Below are positions 39,371 through 51,244 of a stretch of 64,000 nt of DNA, piece after piece. A program made the position numbers and the translations under genes. The first letter of the stretch is position 1. The number at the start of each line of letters is the position of its first letter. The notes beneath the pieces were generated by a model that saw nothing but the letters and a program-made list of their open reading frames with translations, was not told the DNA's origin and did no database searches. Origin of the DNA: Terfezia claveryi (Eukaryota; Ascomycota; Pezizomycetes; Pezizales; Pezizaceae); contig WHUX01000022.1 of assembly GCA_015179025.1 (NCBI GenBank), positions 248,001 to 312,000 of the forward strand. The letters are read 5' to 3'.

Positions 39371-40304
39371 CTATAGGCCATTCGGCTGCGAGTGGGTATA
39401 GGTGTCGTTGCCGTCGTCGTCAGCATCACTGTCAAAAGGTGGTTCTTCCTCTTCCTCTTCCTCTGGTCCTGCCCGATCACTCTCCGTTGGTGGGAAATAT
39501 TTTCTATGATTTCCATATTAGCGCCAGCGACAGAGCACGGTAAATTCGACTCTACATACGGTATAGCATCCTTATAGGCATGCCAATCCTTTGACTCAAA
39601 CATCACAAAAGCAACCATTTCAATATCTTTCCCGGCTTCTGACTCAAGGAACTCCCGCACCGTCGAAGCAGCAACATCAGCAGCCTCAGATGGGGGGTAT
39701 CCGTAAATGCCAGTGGAAATACACGGAAAGGCAATGGTCTTCAGCTGGCGCTCAACCAACAGCTCCAATGACCGCTTATAACAGCAGGAAAGCAGAGCAC
39801 TACGTTGTTCAGCGGAAAGTCTATAAGCTATGGGACCAACCTGGAACGGTACTCAATACGGAGTCAGCCATTGTGCTGGATGGTTGCTTGAAGAGTAGAG
39901 GAGGTATACAGCGTGTATTATGATCTTGCACGGCAGCCTGTATGCATTTGTGACTTTTGCTTCACCAGTCTCGCATCCTTGAAGAGTTTCACACTCATCA
40001 AGAAGCTCTGGCCCAGCTGCGCGATGTATGACACCATCAACACCCCCTCCACCCAGTAAAGACGAGTTTGCGGCCTATTGTCATGTCAATTGGTTTCCAT
40101 GTGAGTAATTAAAGGAGGGGATTGACCTACATTTACTATGGCATCCAATTTGAGGTGTGTTATGTTGGCTTTGATAAGACCAACTTTGGCGTTCAATGCT
40201 TGAGACGGTTTGGTCACGGTATCATCTTCCTTGGGTGAGGTTAGAACCCTATCCTGGTATAATTCACTGACGGTGATGACATCTTCGACACCGTAAGTTG
40301 GCAT
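39371..40304 (-). CDS. Macrodomain (ADP-ribose-binding) protein
   Basis: Four exons (40304-40131, 40074-39910, 39840-39560, 39503-39371), 250 residues. The macrodomain core spans about 40-215. It has [19 protein letters not shown] with the loop [16 protein letters not shown] (MacroD-type catalytic/ADP-ribose loop), [12 protein letters not shown], and the second phosphate loop [12 protein letters not shown]. These match the MacroD/TARG-like class that removes mono-ADP-ribose or O-acetyl-ADP-ribose. The last intron (donor GTATGT, 56 nt) switches to a frame giving KYFPPTES and an acidic tail rich in Glu/Asp. The unspliced frame gives a basic, less protein-like end. The start at 40304 is the first ATG in frame; an upstream exon cannot be excluded. 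The gene is divergent from PMS1. Confidence 0.88.
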
Positions 40305-41292
40305 AGCTGAAGATTTCTTGCACCGATGGAGCAGCGTGGGCAAAGTTGTACGCTTTGGAAATGTACTCGCAAGTCGGCGCCCCTCACGCTTATAGATGTG
40401 CAGGTGTGCAGAGGCGTATGACTGACGCCGAATTCTGTAGTTAACGGTGGACTAGGTGGGTATATGGAATATACTGGCGGACCCAAGCGCATCTACTTTT
40501 CTTCGCAGGCCTGGGTAGTGGTGGAGCTATCAGGGCTATTGAGATAGTGAACATGATTTTCTGATTGGAGTCGCTAACGGTGGCTTTTCCAAAAGCAAGT
40601 TTTGCTATACGTACCTTTGTATAGCGGGTTTCACTTTGGATGTATGAACTTAAAGTCTGATAACCGGGCCTGGCTATCTCAGCTCGGACAGTTGCTTTTT
40701 TGCAAGCAAAAGGGAGTTGAACAGTATGACTAGAGGATAGTAGGACGTTGGCTGGCGGTTGACTGGAGGTTGTGGTGGTGGGGGTGAAGATGGAGGCACG
40801 AAAAGTCACCTACGATAGATTGAGCAGTTCGAACCAGAGAATAGAGGAATAGTGCAGAATGCTCCTCATGCCAGATCCGAAGCTAGCAGATCGAATTTGA
40901 AATGAGATACGGTAGAGGGAAGTGCATGGGCGGGCTCACTCACTGGTTGCGCAGGGATCAGTTGCTATCGCCAGTCGGATGTGACCCCTGCACCTTAATT
41001 ATCGGCGGTAGAAAGAACAGTGCAGGAGAAATGCAGAGTAGGAACACCGGGCAGCAGCAGTTGCCCCCACCAGTCAGCGTTTCGTTTATCTACGCGTACG
41101 CGTAAAGTGTAAATCACTAGGGTCTCTTGCACGCTAGTGAGAGAGAAGGAACATATAACGGACTTCACAACTGGTCTACAGTAACTACTGGGTTTGCTTG
41201 CTGCTGTTTCGGCCTGACGACACCATTAAATACCCGTTAGGACGGCAGGAGCCCTTCCTAGAGACGGCATATCTGGCGGAAACTGGTACATC
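40305..41292. promoter_or_regulatory. Divergent macrodomain/PMS1 intergenic region with tandem MluI boxes
   Basis: About 990 bp. Two abutting ACGCGT hexamers (ACGCGTACGCGT, 41092-41103) lie about 190 bp upstream of the PMS1 ATG. This is the arrangement bound by MBF-type factors at G1/S genes. The open frame at 40441-40809 (-) begins with GTG and shows no domain. Confidence 0.55.
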
Positions 41293-44200
41293 ATGGCCAC
41301 CATCAAGCCCATTGAAGGGCGTTCAGTACGTTCATGGTGCTCTACTCATTCCTGTGAGCTGTTTTCTGACCGGCACTTCATATACTTTAGGTTCATCAGA
41401 TACAGTCGGGCCAGGTCATTGGTGACGGATTAAGCTCAGCCGTCAAGGAGTTGGTTGAGAATAGCCTCGACGCACATGCAACGTCCATTGGTATGGTGTG
41501 GTTGCATTTAATACAGAAATTGCCAAAACTAAGCTAGCTACTAGAGGTGCGGTTCAAGAACTATGGGCTGGATGCAATTGAGGTGGTGGATAATGGGGAT
41601 GGAATAAGCCGTGACAACTATGAGAGCATTGGTACCTCCTTCCAGGTGTTTGTCTGCATCTCACATTCTGATGCTGATTGGTGTCACCAGCTCTAAAACA
41701 CTATACATCAAAGCTTACCACGTATGAGGACCTTGAGAATGTGCAAACTTTTGGCTTCAGGGGCGAGGCTCTTAGCTCGTTGTGTGCACTCTCAATCCTC
41801 ACAGTTATAACAGCTACCAAAGAGGATGCCCCAAAGGGCTCAAAGCTCGAATTCGAGGTCTCGGGGAAGCTCAAAGGCACATCTATAGTGGCTGCACAGA
41901 AGGGCACGACTGTCATCTCAGAAAACCTATTCAGGACCCTGCCAGTCCGACGTAAGGAACTGGAGAGAAATATTAAACGGGAATATACGAAGGTTCTCGG
42001 GCTGCTACAGGCTTATGCCTCCATAAAAACGGGAGTCAAATTTTCTATTTACAACCAACCTCCGAAAGGGTGAATATATTCGATCCATTTGCGTAAATGG
42101 AAACTGAATTGGAGAAATGAAAGGAAGAAAACCCTGATTTTTGCCACCAAAGCCAATCCTACAACCAGGGAGAATATTTCCAATATATTTGGAGCCAAAT
42201 CTCTAGCTGCTCTCGTCAATCTTGAGTTGGAATTTGAGATGCAATCGAAATCACGTCCACATATCAGTGGCTGGGCTAACAGAGGGGGGAGTATGTTTCA
42301 TCTTCCTTTTCTTGCTAAATCTATGCTTATGGGGTACATAGGTCTAAAAAAGTCAAGATCTCGGGACACATTTCGAAGCCCATCGTAGGAGAAGGCCGGC
42401 TGGCACCTGACAGGCAAATGTTTTTCGTCAACCAGAGGCCTTGCAATCTACCGCAGGTATGTTGTCCGTATACCTAGGTATATAGCCTGGTGGTGGTGCC
42501 TTTGCTGAGGGGTGGTAGGTTTCCCGCGCATTCAACGAAGTGTACAAGCAGTTCAATGTGACCCAGTCACCTTTTGTATTTGCGAATTTACAGATGGACA
42601 CAAGTATGCAACCATTTCCTAAGGAAGTAAGATTATTGACGGTACGTAGATGCCTACGATGTGAATGTGTCACCCGACAAGAGGACTATCTTGTTACATG
42701 ACCAGAATGAGCTGCTTGAATCATTTAAGGTAACACTCAATGTACATTCGCCACACTCTTCAGGATAACATTGTTCTAGGTATCTCTCACGGAACTTTTC
42801 AACAACCACGAACAATATGTTCCCCACACCCAATTAGGCACACAACAGAAGCTCTCTGCCTTCAAACCACCCACACTACAAAATGTGCGAACCGGCTCCT
42901 CCCCCCCCCATCACCTTCTTTTGTCTCAGAGGTAAATGCACCCCTCGATGTAAAGGAACAGGAGTGGGGGGCGCAGGACAATCTTCCACAAACTATCAAA
43001 CCTCTCATTGATAGATTCGCAGAACGAAATGCAAATGATAGAGGTTTTTTAAAATCTGTAATTGCAAAAGCGAATTCTATACACCCCAACATTCAGACGA
43101 GAGCAAAAGCACCTACCAACGGTGAGAGTAGTCCCGTGCGTTCTCCACCTTCTCTCCGTTCTGATTCAGAGGTGGGAGCTGAGGATGAGGTCGCGCCGTC
43201 ACCGCCTCCGGCCGCAAGAATATCACCATATCGACCCTCTAAGCGGGCACCGCCTGAGCCAGCGACTATAACCATTGGAAGTACAACAATCACTTCAACG
43301 GGCGAATCACCACCCTGGAAGAAGCAGAGGCTTGACCCTTCAGTACGCACCAGGAATATAGCGAAAAGCCCTACAACATCTAGGCTTCTCAATATGGTTC
43401 GAAATCTGACTGCACCTGGTACCCAGGACAATCTTCCAGTCGCTGAGGAAACGGAAGACGAAGGCAACTTGAGTGAGAATGAGGGAGGTAGTGGTGACGA
43501 GGACAGTATTCTCGATGGGGATGATGGGGAATTAGATCTACCAAGAACTCCAAAACGAAGGAAAGTAGGTGCAGGTATTGTGGACCATGAAGACGATACC
43601 GCTGTTGCTACCAAATCAGTTGAAAATGATGAAGAAACCGCACTTTTCTTGCCATGCACAGGTGGACAGAGAGATATTATACATAAGGCCAATGAAGTAC
43701 AGGAACAGAAAGGCTTGCCACGAGGACAGGGTGACGAAGAAGACACGGGGGGAGGAGACGTCGAATATGTCGATGAAGAAGAGCTTCGCGTGAGGGAGAA
43801 ACGGAAGGTTGAGCAGTTAATCGAAGAAGCTGAAGCGCATGCAGCAACTCCGTCTGTAGAGAGTAAGGCACGTGCAGAAAGGGTATTAAAGGGACGGTCC
43901 CAGAGCTCCATCAAAGGAAGGACACAGACTCTGTCTGTAAGCCTTGATAGTGTCAGTCAACATCTAGCGAGTATACGAAGATGTGCTTCTGAGTATGATT
44001 ATATTCATAATAAATCGCAAGATGCCACGGAGGAGCCTCTGGATACATCACCTGAAGAACGCCTCACGTTGACAATTTCCAAATCCGACTTCTCCAGGAT
44101 GCGGATCATTGGTCAGTTCAATCGCGGCTTTATTATCGCTACTCGATCCACTCCTCCAAACCCAATTTCTACTGCCTCATCGAATAACTCGGGCTCGAAC

Positions 44201-44881
44201 GATCTATTCATCATTGACCAGCATGCCTCGGATGAGAAATACAACTTCGAACAGCTCCAGGCTACTACGATCATGCATTCACAGCCTCTTGTGCGGCCCA
44301 AGCAGTTAGACCTTATGGCTATGGACGAGGAGATTGTCATAGATAATATCGACACATTGAAAGCTAATGGTTTCTCGGTCGAGGTTGATAAGGATGCTCC
44401 GTCTGGACAGAAGTGCAAATTACTTACACTGCCGATGAGCGAGAACACAGTCTTTGACCTGAGAGATCTGGAGGAGTTGATCCATCTGTTGAGTCTTGAT
44501 GGACCGGGAGGTAGTAACTCCGACGCCGGCTTTGTAAAAGGCAAGGGTAAGGGCAAGGCCACAATCCCCCGCCCTTCAAAAGTGCGCAAGACCTTTGCGA
44601 TGCGGGCATGTAGAAGTAGTATTATGGTTGGCAAGGCGCTGACCATGGAGCAAATGAAGAAGGTTATAAGACATATGGGGGAGTTGGATAAGCCTTGGAA
44701 TTGTCCCCATGGAAGACCCACCATGAGACATTTGTGCGATATAGGGCAGATGCAGAGTTGGAATGAGGACCTCCAGGGGTGTCAGTGGAGTGGGGAGAGG
44801 TGGAAGGAGTATATCGCGGAGTTTCGAGAGGAAGCTGGTGACGACGAAGAGGGAGTGGAGGTTAATGAGGAGACAAGCTGA
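41293..44881 (+). CDS. pms1: DNA mismatch repair endonuclease PMS1 (MutL homologue)
   Basis: Ten exons: 41293-41325, 41391-41490, 41545-41631, 41691-42069, 42124-42290, 42353-42456, 42519-42603, 42650-42729, 42780-42884, 42932-44881; 1029 residues. The GHKL ATPase has ELVENSLDAHATSI, VVDNGDGIS, TFGFRGEALSSLCALS and the transducer FFVNQRPCNLPQ. A long charged linker follows. The C-terminal endonuclease carries DQHASDEKYNFE (about residue 809), ACRSSIMVG and CPHGRPT (about 971), the metal-binding set of catalytically competent Pms1/PMS2. It pairs with Mlh1 as MutL-alpha. Intron 9 (42885-42931, 47 nt) holds a C9 run and a pyrimidine-rich 3' end; without it the frame breaks. Intron 5 (42291-42352) uses acceptor AAAAAAG, the least certain junction. 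Confidence 0.95.
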
Positions 44882-45256
44882 ATACCTAGGATAAACCGTG
44901 ATATTGGCCTCTGATTTTGGGGATAATCTGGGTATCAAGTTTGGGAGTCAGAGGCCAGTTATTTTGTGACTTGGAAGGCCTTATTTAGCGTAATTAAGGC
45001 ATACAAATCTACTTTACAACTGGGAGTTTATCATAGTTTTCTGTATATGAGGAAAGTTAAAACGTTCATAAATTTGAGGTCCTGACGTATTTGACTGGAT
45101 AAAGACTTATGAATACCCTAATACTGGCAAATTGAAATCATCTACATACCATACCTTCCAACTAACGCTAAAACGCCAAATTCGTTCAAGGAAATCTGTC
45201 ACTTGAGGTCCTCCACTCCCACCTCTCAGTCCTATCCCTCCCTCCTCCGCCTCGCC
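44882..45256. other. Convergent 3' region pms1/spc24
   Basis: About 375 bp between two stop codons of convergent genes. No gene seen. Confidence 0.5.
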
Positions 45257-45907
45257 CTATAACACGTTCCAGAAATAATTCGCATAAAAGAACTTGCTGA
45301 ATCTCGACTCAATCTTCACCACATGTACATCTCCCTTCGCCGGATTCCTGACAATCGCCTTCGTAAACACCCCAGGCACCTCCTCGTCCTGCTCGACCTC
45401 AATCCCTAGACTCCGATACACCTTCAACTTAAGCAACACATCATCTTCTGCGACGACCTTTGGGTCGGACAGAACATCGTCCGCCTCCACACTCTCAAGC
45501 TCTCCTTTGGCTTGCTGCACTTTTCCTTCGAGGGCGTGGTTCGAGGATTCAAGTTCGTTTATGGACTTTGCGAGTTGGAATTTCTCACGGTCAAGAGCGA
45601 GCATGGTCGAGCTGTGGTCTTTTGCCGTATGACTGTTCAAGAGAGAGTTGGTGTTGGTTTTGGCGAGTTCGAGTTTGCGGGAGAGGGCTGGGGGGTGGGG
45701 GAGAGGGTTAGTTAAGCGGGGAAATTTTGGGGGAGGGATGGTACCGAGGAGGTTATTTCGCGACTCTTCAACGGCGGAGGTGCGCGCTTTTTGGATGGCT
45801 TGGAGGTGCTCGGCTATGCGCTCGAAGGAATGGATATCGGATTTGATGTTGAAGTTTGTCACGGTGGAGCTGATTAGAAAGGCGAGGTCTTCGTCAAGAA
45901 GAACCAT
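45257..45907 (-). CDS. spc24: Kinetochore Ndc80-complex subunit Spc24
   Basis: Two exons, 45907-45745 and 45687-45257, 197 residues; the 57-nt intron joins NNLL to ALSRKLELAK. An N-terminal coiled coil (HLQAIQKARTSAVEES; DREKFQLAKSINELESSN; GKVQQAKGELESVEADD) is followed by the compact C-terminal RWD globular domain: LLKLKVYRSLGIEVEQDEE, NPAKGDVHVVKIESRFSKF, FYANYFWNVL. These are hallmark fungal Spc24 sequences. Spc24 pairs with Spc25 and ties the Ndc80 complex to the inner kinetochore (Mis12 complex, CENP-T). It is divergent from FIS1 (342 bp) and convergent with PMS1. Confidence 0.95.
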   Translation of the reverse strand: MVLLDEDLAFLISSTVTNFNIKSDIHSFERIAEHLQAIQKARTSAVEESRNNLLGTIPPPKFPRLTNPLPHPPALSRKLELAKTNTNSLLNSHTAKDHSSTMLALDREKFQLAKSINELESSNHALEGKVQQAKGELESVEADDVLSDPKVVAEDDVLLKLKVYRSLGIEVEQDEEVPGVFTKAIVRNPAKGDVHVVKIESRFSKFFYANYFWNVL

Positions 45908-46249
45908 AGTGTACTTCCCTCAGGATCGTATATGCCGTGTGGATTGTAGGCCGTAGCTCCTCAGCATTTCAGTTGCCCAGTGGCGCCATAAGCACAGCCA
46001 CACGAAGAACTTCCGACGTGCGGCTCTACACTCATCATGACGCTAGACGCTGAACGCCACCGACGCAGTTACTTACCTTGAGGATCCCAACCTATTAGAG
46101 CTTCCCATACCCGTGCAACGAAACGAGCCGCGAAGTTACCAGCATCACAAGATACAGCCTGTCCTGTCTGCTGCATATCGTATTTGTGCAAGTAGGAAGA
46201 AAGATAGACAGTTGTGGGATAAGACATCTATTCGGACTGAGGAAGAGAG

Positions 46250-47067
46250 ATGGCATCGTCTGCGGATAGGCTACCATGTACGCTTTTGATTTGCCCTGGG
46301 GGAGATTTGATATGGCTTAGAACTGAAGATGGACGTTTTTGCTAATATATTGAATCCGGAGGAGTAGATGCTGCTGATGCTGAAAGGTTGGAGATACCTT
46401 TGCCCTGAGACATATCCGGAAGCTGACTCGGCGCCACAACAGTCCGTTAAAAGAAGCAGAACTCGCCGTCCTCCGAAAACAATACGAAGGCGAGGGACAA
46501 TTCGTCGGAGTACAGACAAAGTTCAACTACGCCTGGGGATTAATTAAGAGCGATAAACGAGCGGAACAGCAGTTGGGAGTGAGGTTATTGACCGGTATAG
46601 GATCTCTATCTCTCTAAAATACGATTTACTTATCATTTTGGATAGATATATTCAAAGATTACCCGGAGCGGCGCCGCGAATGTGTTTATTACCTTGCCTT
46701 GGGACATTACCGGCTAGGGAACTATGCGGAAGCAAGGCAGTATAATGAGATTTTGCTGGGAAAGGAGCCGGGAAATTTGCAGGCGCAGAGTTTGAGGGGG
46801 TTGATTGATGATAAGGTTGCCAGAGGTACGTGAATGCAGGTTATCTTGCAATTCTAGGTAGGATGGGATTAATGCACGATAACTGGTGCATGTGCGTGTA
46901 CATGTGCTGCGTGCATATGGGCGTTACAATGCGATGGGATGAGATATGTTAACGTGTGTTGTGGTTTTCTAGAAGGATTACTAGGAGTAGCGATCATTGG
47001 AGGAGTAGCAATGGTGGCTACGATTGTAGGGAGCGCGATATGGAAAGGTGTGGCCAAGAAACGATAA
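46250..47067 (+). CDS. fis1: Mitochondrial/peroxisomal fission protein Fis1
   Basis: Four exons: 46250-46277, 46394-46594, 46646-46825, 46973-47067; 167 residues. The family is clear from [71 protein letters not shown] and the tail anchor [20 protein letters not shown] with a basic end (KGVAKKR) that directs insertion into the mitochondrial outer or peroxisomal membrane. The helical TPR bundle recruits adaptors for dynamin-related Dnm1. The first intron (116 nt) is the least certain: the chosen acceptor gives an N-terminus about 15 residues longer and more basic ([12 protein letters not shown]) than usual. An unseen extra intron may remove this. Confidence 0.93.
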
Positions 47068-48557
47068 TCCTTTCTCGAAGGCCCCTCGTCTCTAGTTACT
47101 ACCTACCTCATTACACGAACATACCTGCATGCTAGTGGCGAAGGGGTTGGCTATTTGGCCTTTTGAACTATGCGATAGAGGGGTCCGGGAATGGTGGCAA
47201 TTCGTTATATTTATTTGTTGGGCGCATGGACTGATGAGGAGCTCGGGTGGTAGTTTGATGGCCTCAATTCGATACCTTGATTGAATTCTATTCCACTTGT
47301 TGGAATAATATCTACATAATGAGGTTGTGGGAAATGAAGTGAGTCTTTGAAGGTAGCTAGTTGGCGAACTCGGAGTGGAATGTTTAAGAGCAAGCGGTAA
47401 GGAAGGAGAGGGTTCACAAATAGTAGTTGCGTGCGGATGGAATACATACCTAATATTGTCAATTCCCGCCACTTTCGTTCTCGTTGTATTCGCTTTATTC
47501 TCTAAGCCCCTCCCTCATACTATATGTGTGCTGTTGTTGAATGGATGGTAGTGTATATTTACCTCATATTGTTAGAGAGCATGCCACGCCCTTGAATTTG
47601 ATCAAAATGGTGTGATATTCATGTGAGAATTTATGCTTCCTAGAACAATCCTTAAGAGAATCGGAAGGATAGACTAGTGGGATATTATTATTGCAGGGTA
47701 CCTTGGCACCCTACCAGGCATAAGTACCTTGGTGGCAAGGACTCGAAGGAACTTTTCGTCATCAGGCTTGGCCCGACTGAATAATCTGCCTCCGGTTTCC
47801 TGCCTCCTTTGGTGGTCCGCCACAGAAACTCATCGAATGTGGGGACAACTCTTCGAAATATCCTTTCGTTGCAGCGACTCATCCGTCGAACCTAACACGC
47901 GCCTGTGTTCGGGTTCCTTTATTTTTCTACTTCCCAGTGCTCGTACGATCCTGCTTTGAATTGACAGCAACGCAGAAGCAAGCAGCATTGTGAGAGTTCC
48001 TCCGGTACAGTCCGTCTGCTACGTGTTAGCACTATTTAGTTAGGGCTATAACAGATTGCCAACTACTACTACCTAAGATCGTTATAGACTTAACTCATCA
48101 TCATCTTGTCGTCTTTCTCCGTTTCGCCGACACGATACATACTCGAGAGAAGTCCCTGTCCGAATCTTGTGCATAACTCCATTGGTTCCTTCCTTCCAAG
48201 TCGTCGGCACGCTAAGGCACGCAGGGTCTGTTGGCCCACCTCCGCAATTGCCCTGCCCCACAGTCTTATTGGCAGCTGAACTGCATCTTTCCATCCCACA
48301 CGTCAACCTCAATTTCTTGATCAAGGTGACGAGAGATCATAAGGGACCAAAGCGCGTGAGGCAGTTTCATTCTATTCATTAGATGCCTTGGACCAGTTTT
48401 CGATACCAGAGGAATCCTTAAGAATAGTTGATAGTCCTGGCCTGTTGTTATCTGGATCAGTCTACAATCTTTCCGTAACGTGGCTTTCCGTTGTTTCATA
48501 CAATTCCTTAAATCCACCCACGAAAGATCACCTAATCTTGCATACCACCTATCTCAA
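47068..48557. other. Intergenic region between fis1 and the RING gene
   Basis: About 1.5 kb. The last 500 bp may be a 5' leader of the RING gene. The minus-strand frames (47092-47472, 48082-48517) have no recognisable domain. Confidence 0.45.
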
Positions 48558-50220
48558 ATGTCAACACCAACAGCAAACGGAGGAGGAAGGGGCAATGCTC
48601 CGCGGCAGAGGGAGCTTGTATACTGTCATAGATGCCAGGACGAGTGGTTCCGTGATGAGAATGGGCTAGTTTGCCCTTCATGCGGGAGTGATTTTGTCGA
48701 GATTGTTTGTTCCCCTCTCTTATCCTCTCTCTTATCCTTCTTCCCCTCGAGAACGATTATACCTATCCGCTGTTTCCAGCTCTCTTGTTTATTATCCTCG
48801 CTGTCGCTCCTGTTGCTGTCTTATTCGCAATCGAGAAATATTGAGATTTGCTAATCATGCTTGTGCAATTATCAGATGGAAAGCAATTCAGCAGATCCAA
48901 CAAGAAGACCACCAAGGATACCGGGGGCGTTTGAGGACGAATATGACTCATCTGACGGGGAAAATGGTGAACATAACAGCGGAAGATTCTCATCATCTTT
49001 CTTATTTCAGGCACCAGGAATTATGATTTCGAGGACTTCTGGAAATCCAATGGCAACCGTAACTAGTACAACCCACCCAGGTGGGACAGAGGGAGAAGCG
49101 GGACAGCCCGGAGGAATAACAGGGCCGAATATGGTAGAGATGCTTCAAACAATTTTCTCATCGATAATGGGGGATCAAGGGATAGAAAGAGTCAGACAGC
49201 AAGTACAAGGGGAACCCGGAGCTGGAGCTGGTGAAGCTGCACCTGGAGCTACTGGAGGGGACCACGCACCACAAGATCCAATGACACGAGGGAATGCACC
49301 GCCTATGCCGCCTGGCCTAGCAGGGCTATTTGGTGGTGGGCAACCCCCAGTAGGATCAAGGTTCGTTTATGAACGGCATACTATTCCTCCCCGTGGCACT
49401 GTTCCGGTTGATGATTTGCATTCGTGCGTAGCCCTTTTTCTTTGGATTTGATTTGGTTTGGTTGTAATATAAACACTAACATGAATGTGACAAATAGTTT
49501 CTTGCAGCAGCTCTTTGGAGGCGCTATTCCTCTTGATAATCCTGGAGCTGGCATGGTTCACCATATTTTGGGCATGCCAGGTGCTGGTCCTGGTGGAGAT
49601 TACGTGTGGAGCGAAGGGCAACTGGATAGAGTAATTTCAGAGCTTATGGAGCAACATCAGGGAAATGCACCGCCACCAGCGCCACCTGAGGTTCTGAATA
49701 ATCTACCAAAAATAAAGGTCGATGCAAAGCGGGTAATGGAAGGTGAAGATTGCGCTGTGTGTAAGGAGGACTTAATACTGGAAGAAGAAGTGGCACAGTT
49801 GCCGTGTAGACATGTGTAAGTGCTTACGGACTTTTCGTGCGCATGCTTGAGCAATTGCTGATTCTGGGGTGGGGCTATAGGTACCATGAAAATTGTATCA
49901 AGAGGTGGTTAGAATCTCGGGATACGTGCCCAATATGTCGGGCTTCCACGGCAGCGGCTATGAGGGGCCATCAAAGCCAATCACAGCAGGCCTCACAACA
50001 ACAGCAGCAGCAGCAGCAAACACCATCAACACAGACACGGCGAAGTTGGACAGGCATATTTGGTGGACCGAGTAGGCACACGCACACAACTACTACAAAT
50101 ACCAACACAAATGTCAACAATAACGGCGGTAACCCGAGTAGCAACAATCCATCTAGCTCTGGCGTTAATTGGAGCTGGAGTAGTAGTAGCGGGGGAAATA
50201 ATACCGGGAATCCACGGTAG
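48558..50220 (+). CDS. RING-H2 E3 ubiquitin ligase (RNF115/126-like)
   Basis: Four exons: 48558-48704, 48876-49423, 49498-49815, 49881-50220; 450 residues. An N-terminal zinc ribbon (YCHRCQDEWFR, GLVCPSCGSDFVE, about 22-49) is typical of the RNF115/RNF126 (BCA2) group, where it binds ubiquitin. A Gly/Pro/Ala-rich middle contains conserved FLQQLFGG and helical segments before the RING (WSEGQLDRVISELMEQHQG). The C3H2C3 RING at about 316-358 reads CAVCKEDL, CRHVYHENCIKRWL, DTCPIC, with its last part in exon 4. The tail is poly-Gln, Asn/Thr and Ser/Trp-rich. It acts in cytosolic protein quality control or trafficking by family analogy; the substrate is unknown. The 171-nt first intron separates the zinc ribbon from the rest. 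Confidence 0.93.
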
Positions 50221-51244
50221 GGTCGTGCGGTAGAGTAGGAGTGTGGGAGCGCTAGAATGTGTGGGCTGTTTAGCTGGAAAGGCATGAGAGAGGGTGCCCC
50301 GCAAGTTCATATTGTTGCTTGCTTTGCTTGCCTGCTTGTTGTATTTTTCGCCCTGGTTTTCTTTTGTTTGGGTTCGTTGCTTGATTGGGTTATCATTATC
50401 TTCTATTTGCTGCACGGTGCTCCTTTTTTGTTTTTACTTTTGTTTCCTGGGTTACGATCGATCGGGCTTGTTGTAATTTTTGAATTGGATTTTGTGAGAT
50501 CTTTTTGTTACATTTTATTACTTGCCTTGGTGGTTCATGTCTTTTTGTGATGGGTGATGAGGTGGTTTTCGTTAGACAAACTACTATTCCCAAGGATACC
50601 TAAGGAAATGGTGTTTCCTGGATTGTGGAGAGTGAGAACCACCCACGTATGACATTGGCAGAAACTTGGAGATCTTATAGCTCTTCGCACGCACTCTCTT
50701 GTAGTACCCTACTGTACATAATGAATTTGTTATTGCCCTTGATATGGCGACTGGTGAGGGCTTTTATTTTTCTGAGGGAACGGAAGAGGAGCCAGTTAGG
50801 TTGCTAGGTAATGGCACGCGATAGTGGTGAAGATTAATGTGTGGTTTATAGATTTTACAGTTGATAGAGAGGTTGGGGTTCATTTCTTGAAGTCGGATAG
50901 GATAGTTACTCCAGAGGCAATAATTTATATGGCCAGGGGAATGTATGGACAACGATAGCTGTCGTAGAGCTGTAAAAATCAGAGTCAAAAATAAGACACA
51001 CAAAATTATCCACCATCAATTCTAAAATCCCAATACTCCTCAATAATATAATGTAACTTTTGCCCATCTATCGCTTCTACAGATCCGCCTTCGCCGGACC
51101 GAGCTGGGCCAGCGCTGGCACCTGACATCAAGCTTAGCCACGGACATAAAACAAGGCCCCTTCCCACTGCACCTCACATAGATTTCCTATCCCACTCGAC
51201 CCTACCTCCAACAATCGCACTTCTGCCAGACTCTTCTACGTTCC
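50221..51244. other. Intergenic, no gene seen
   Basis: About 1 kb of T-rich 3' flank of the RING gene followed by the upstream region of the carnitine acetyltransferase gene. Confidence 0.5.

Noticed and set aside
40441..40809. 122-residue open frame before the macrodomain gene
   Set aside because: Begins with GTG and has no recognisable domain; could not be joined to the macrodomain exons.
42901..42911. Frameshift in PMS1 at a C run
   Set aside because: A 47-nt GT-AG intron (42885-42931) with a pyrimidine-rich acceptor restores the frame, so no mutation is needed.
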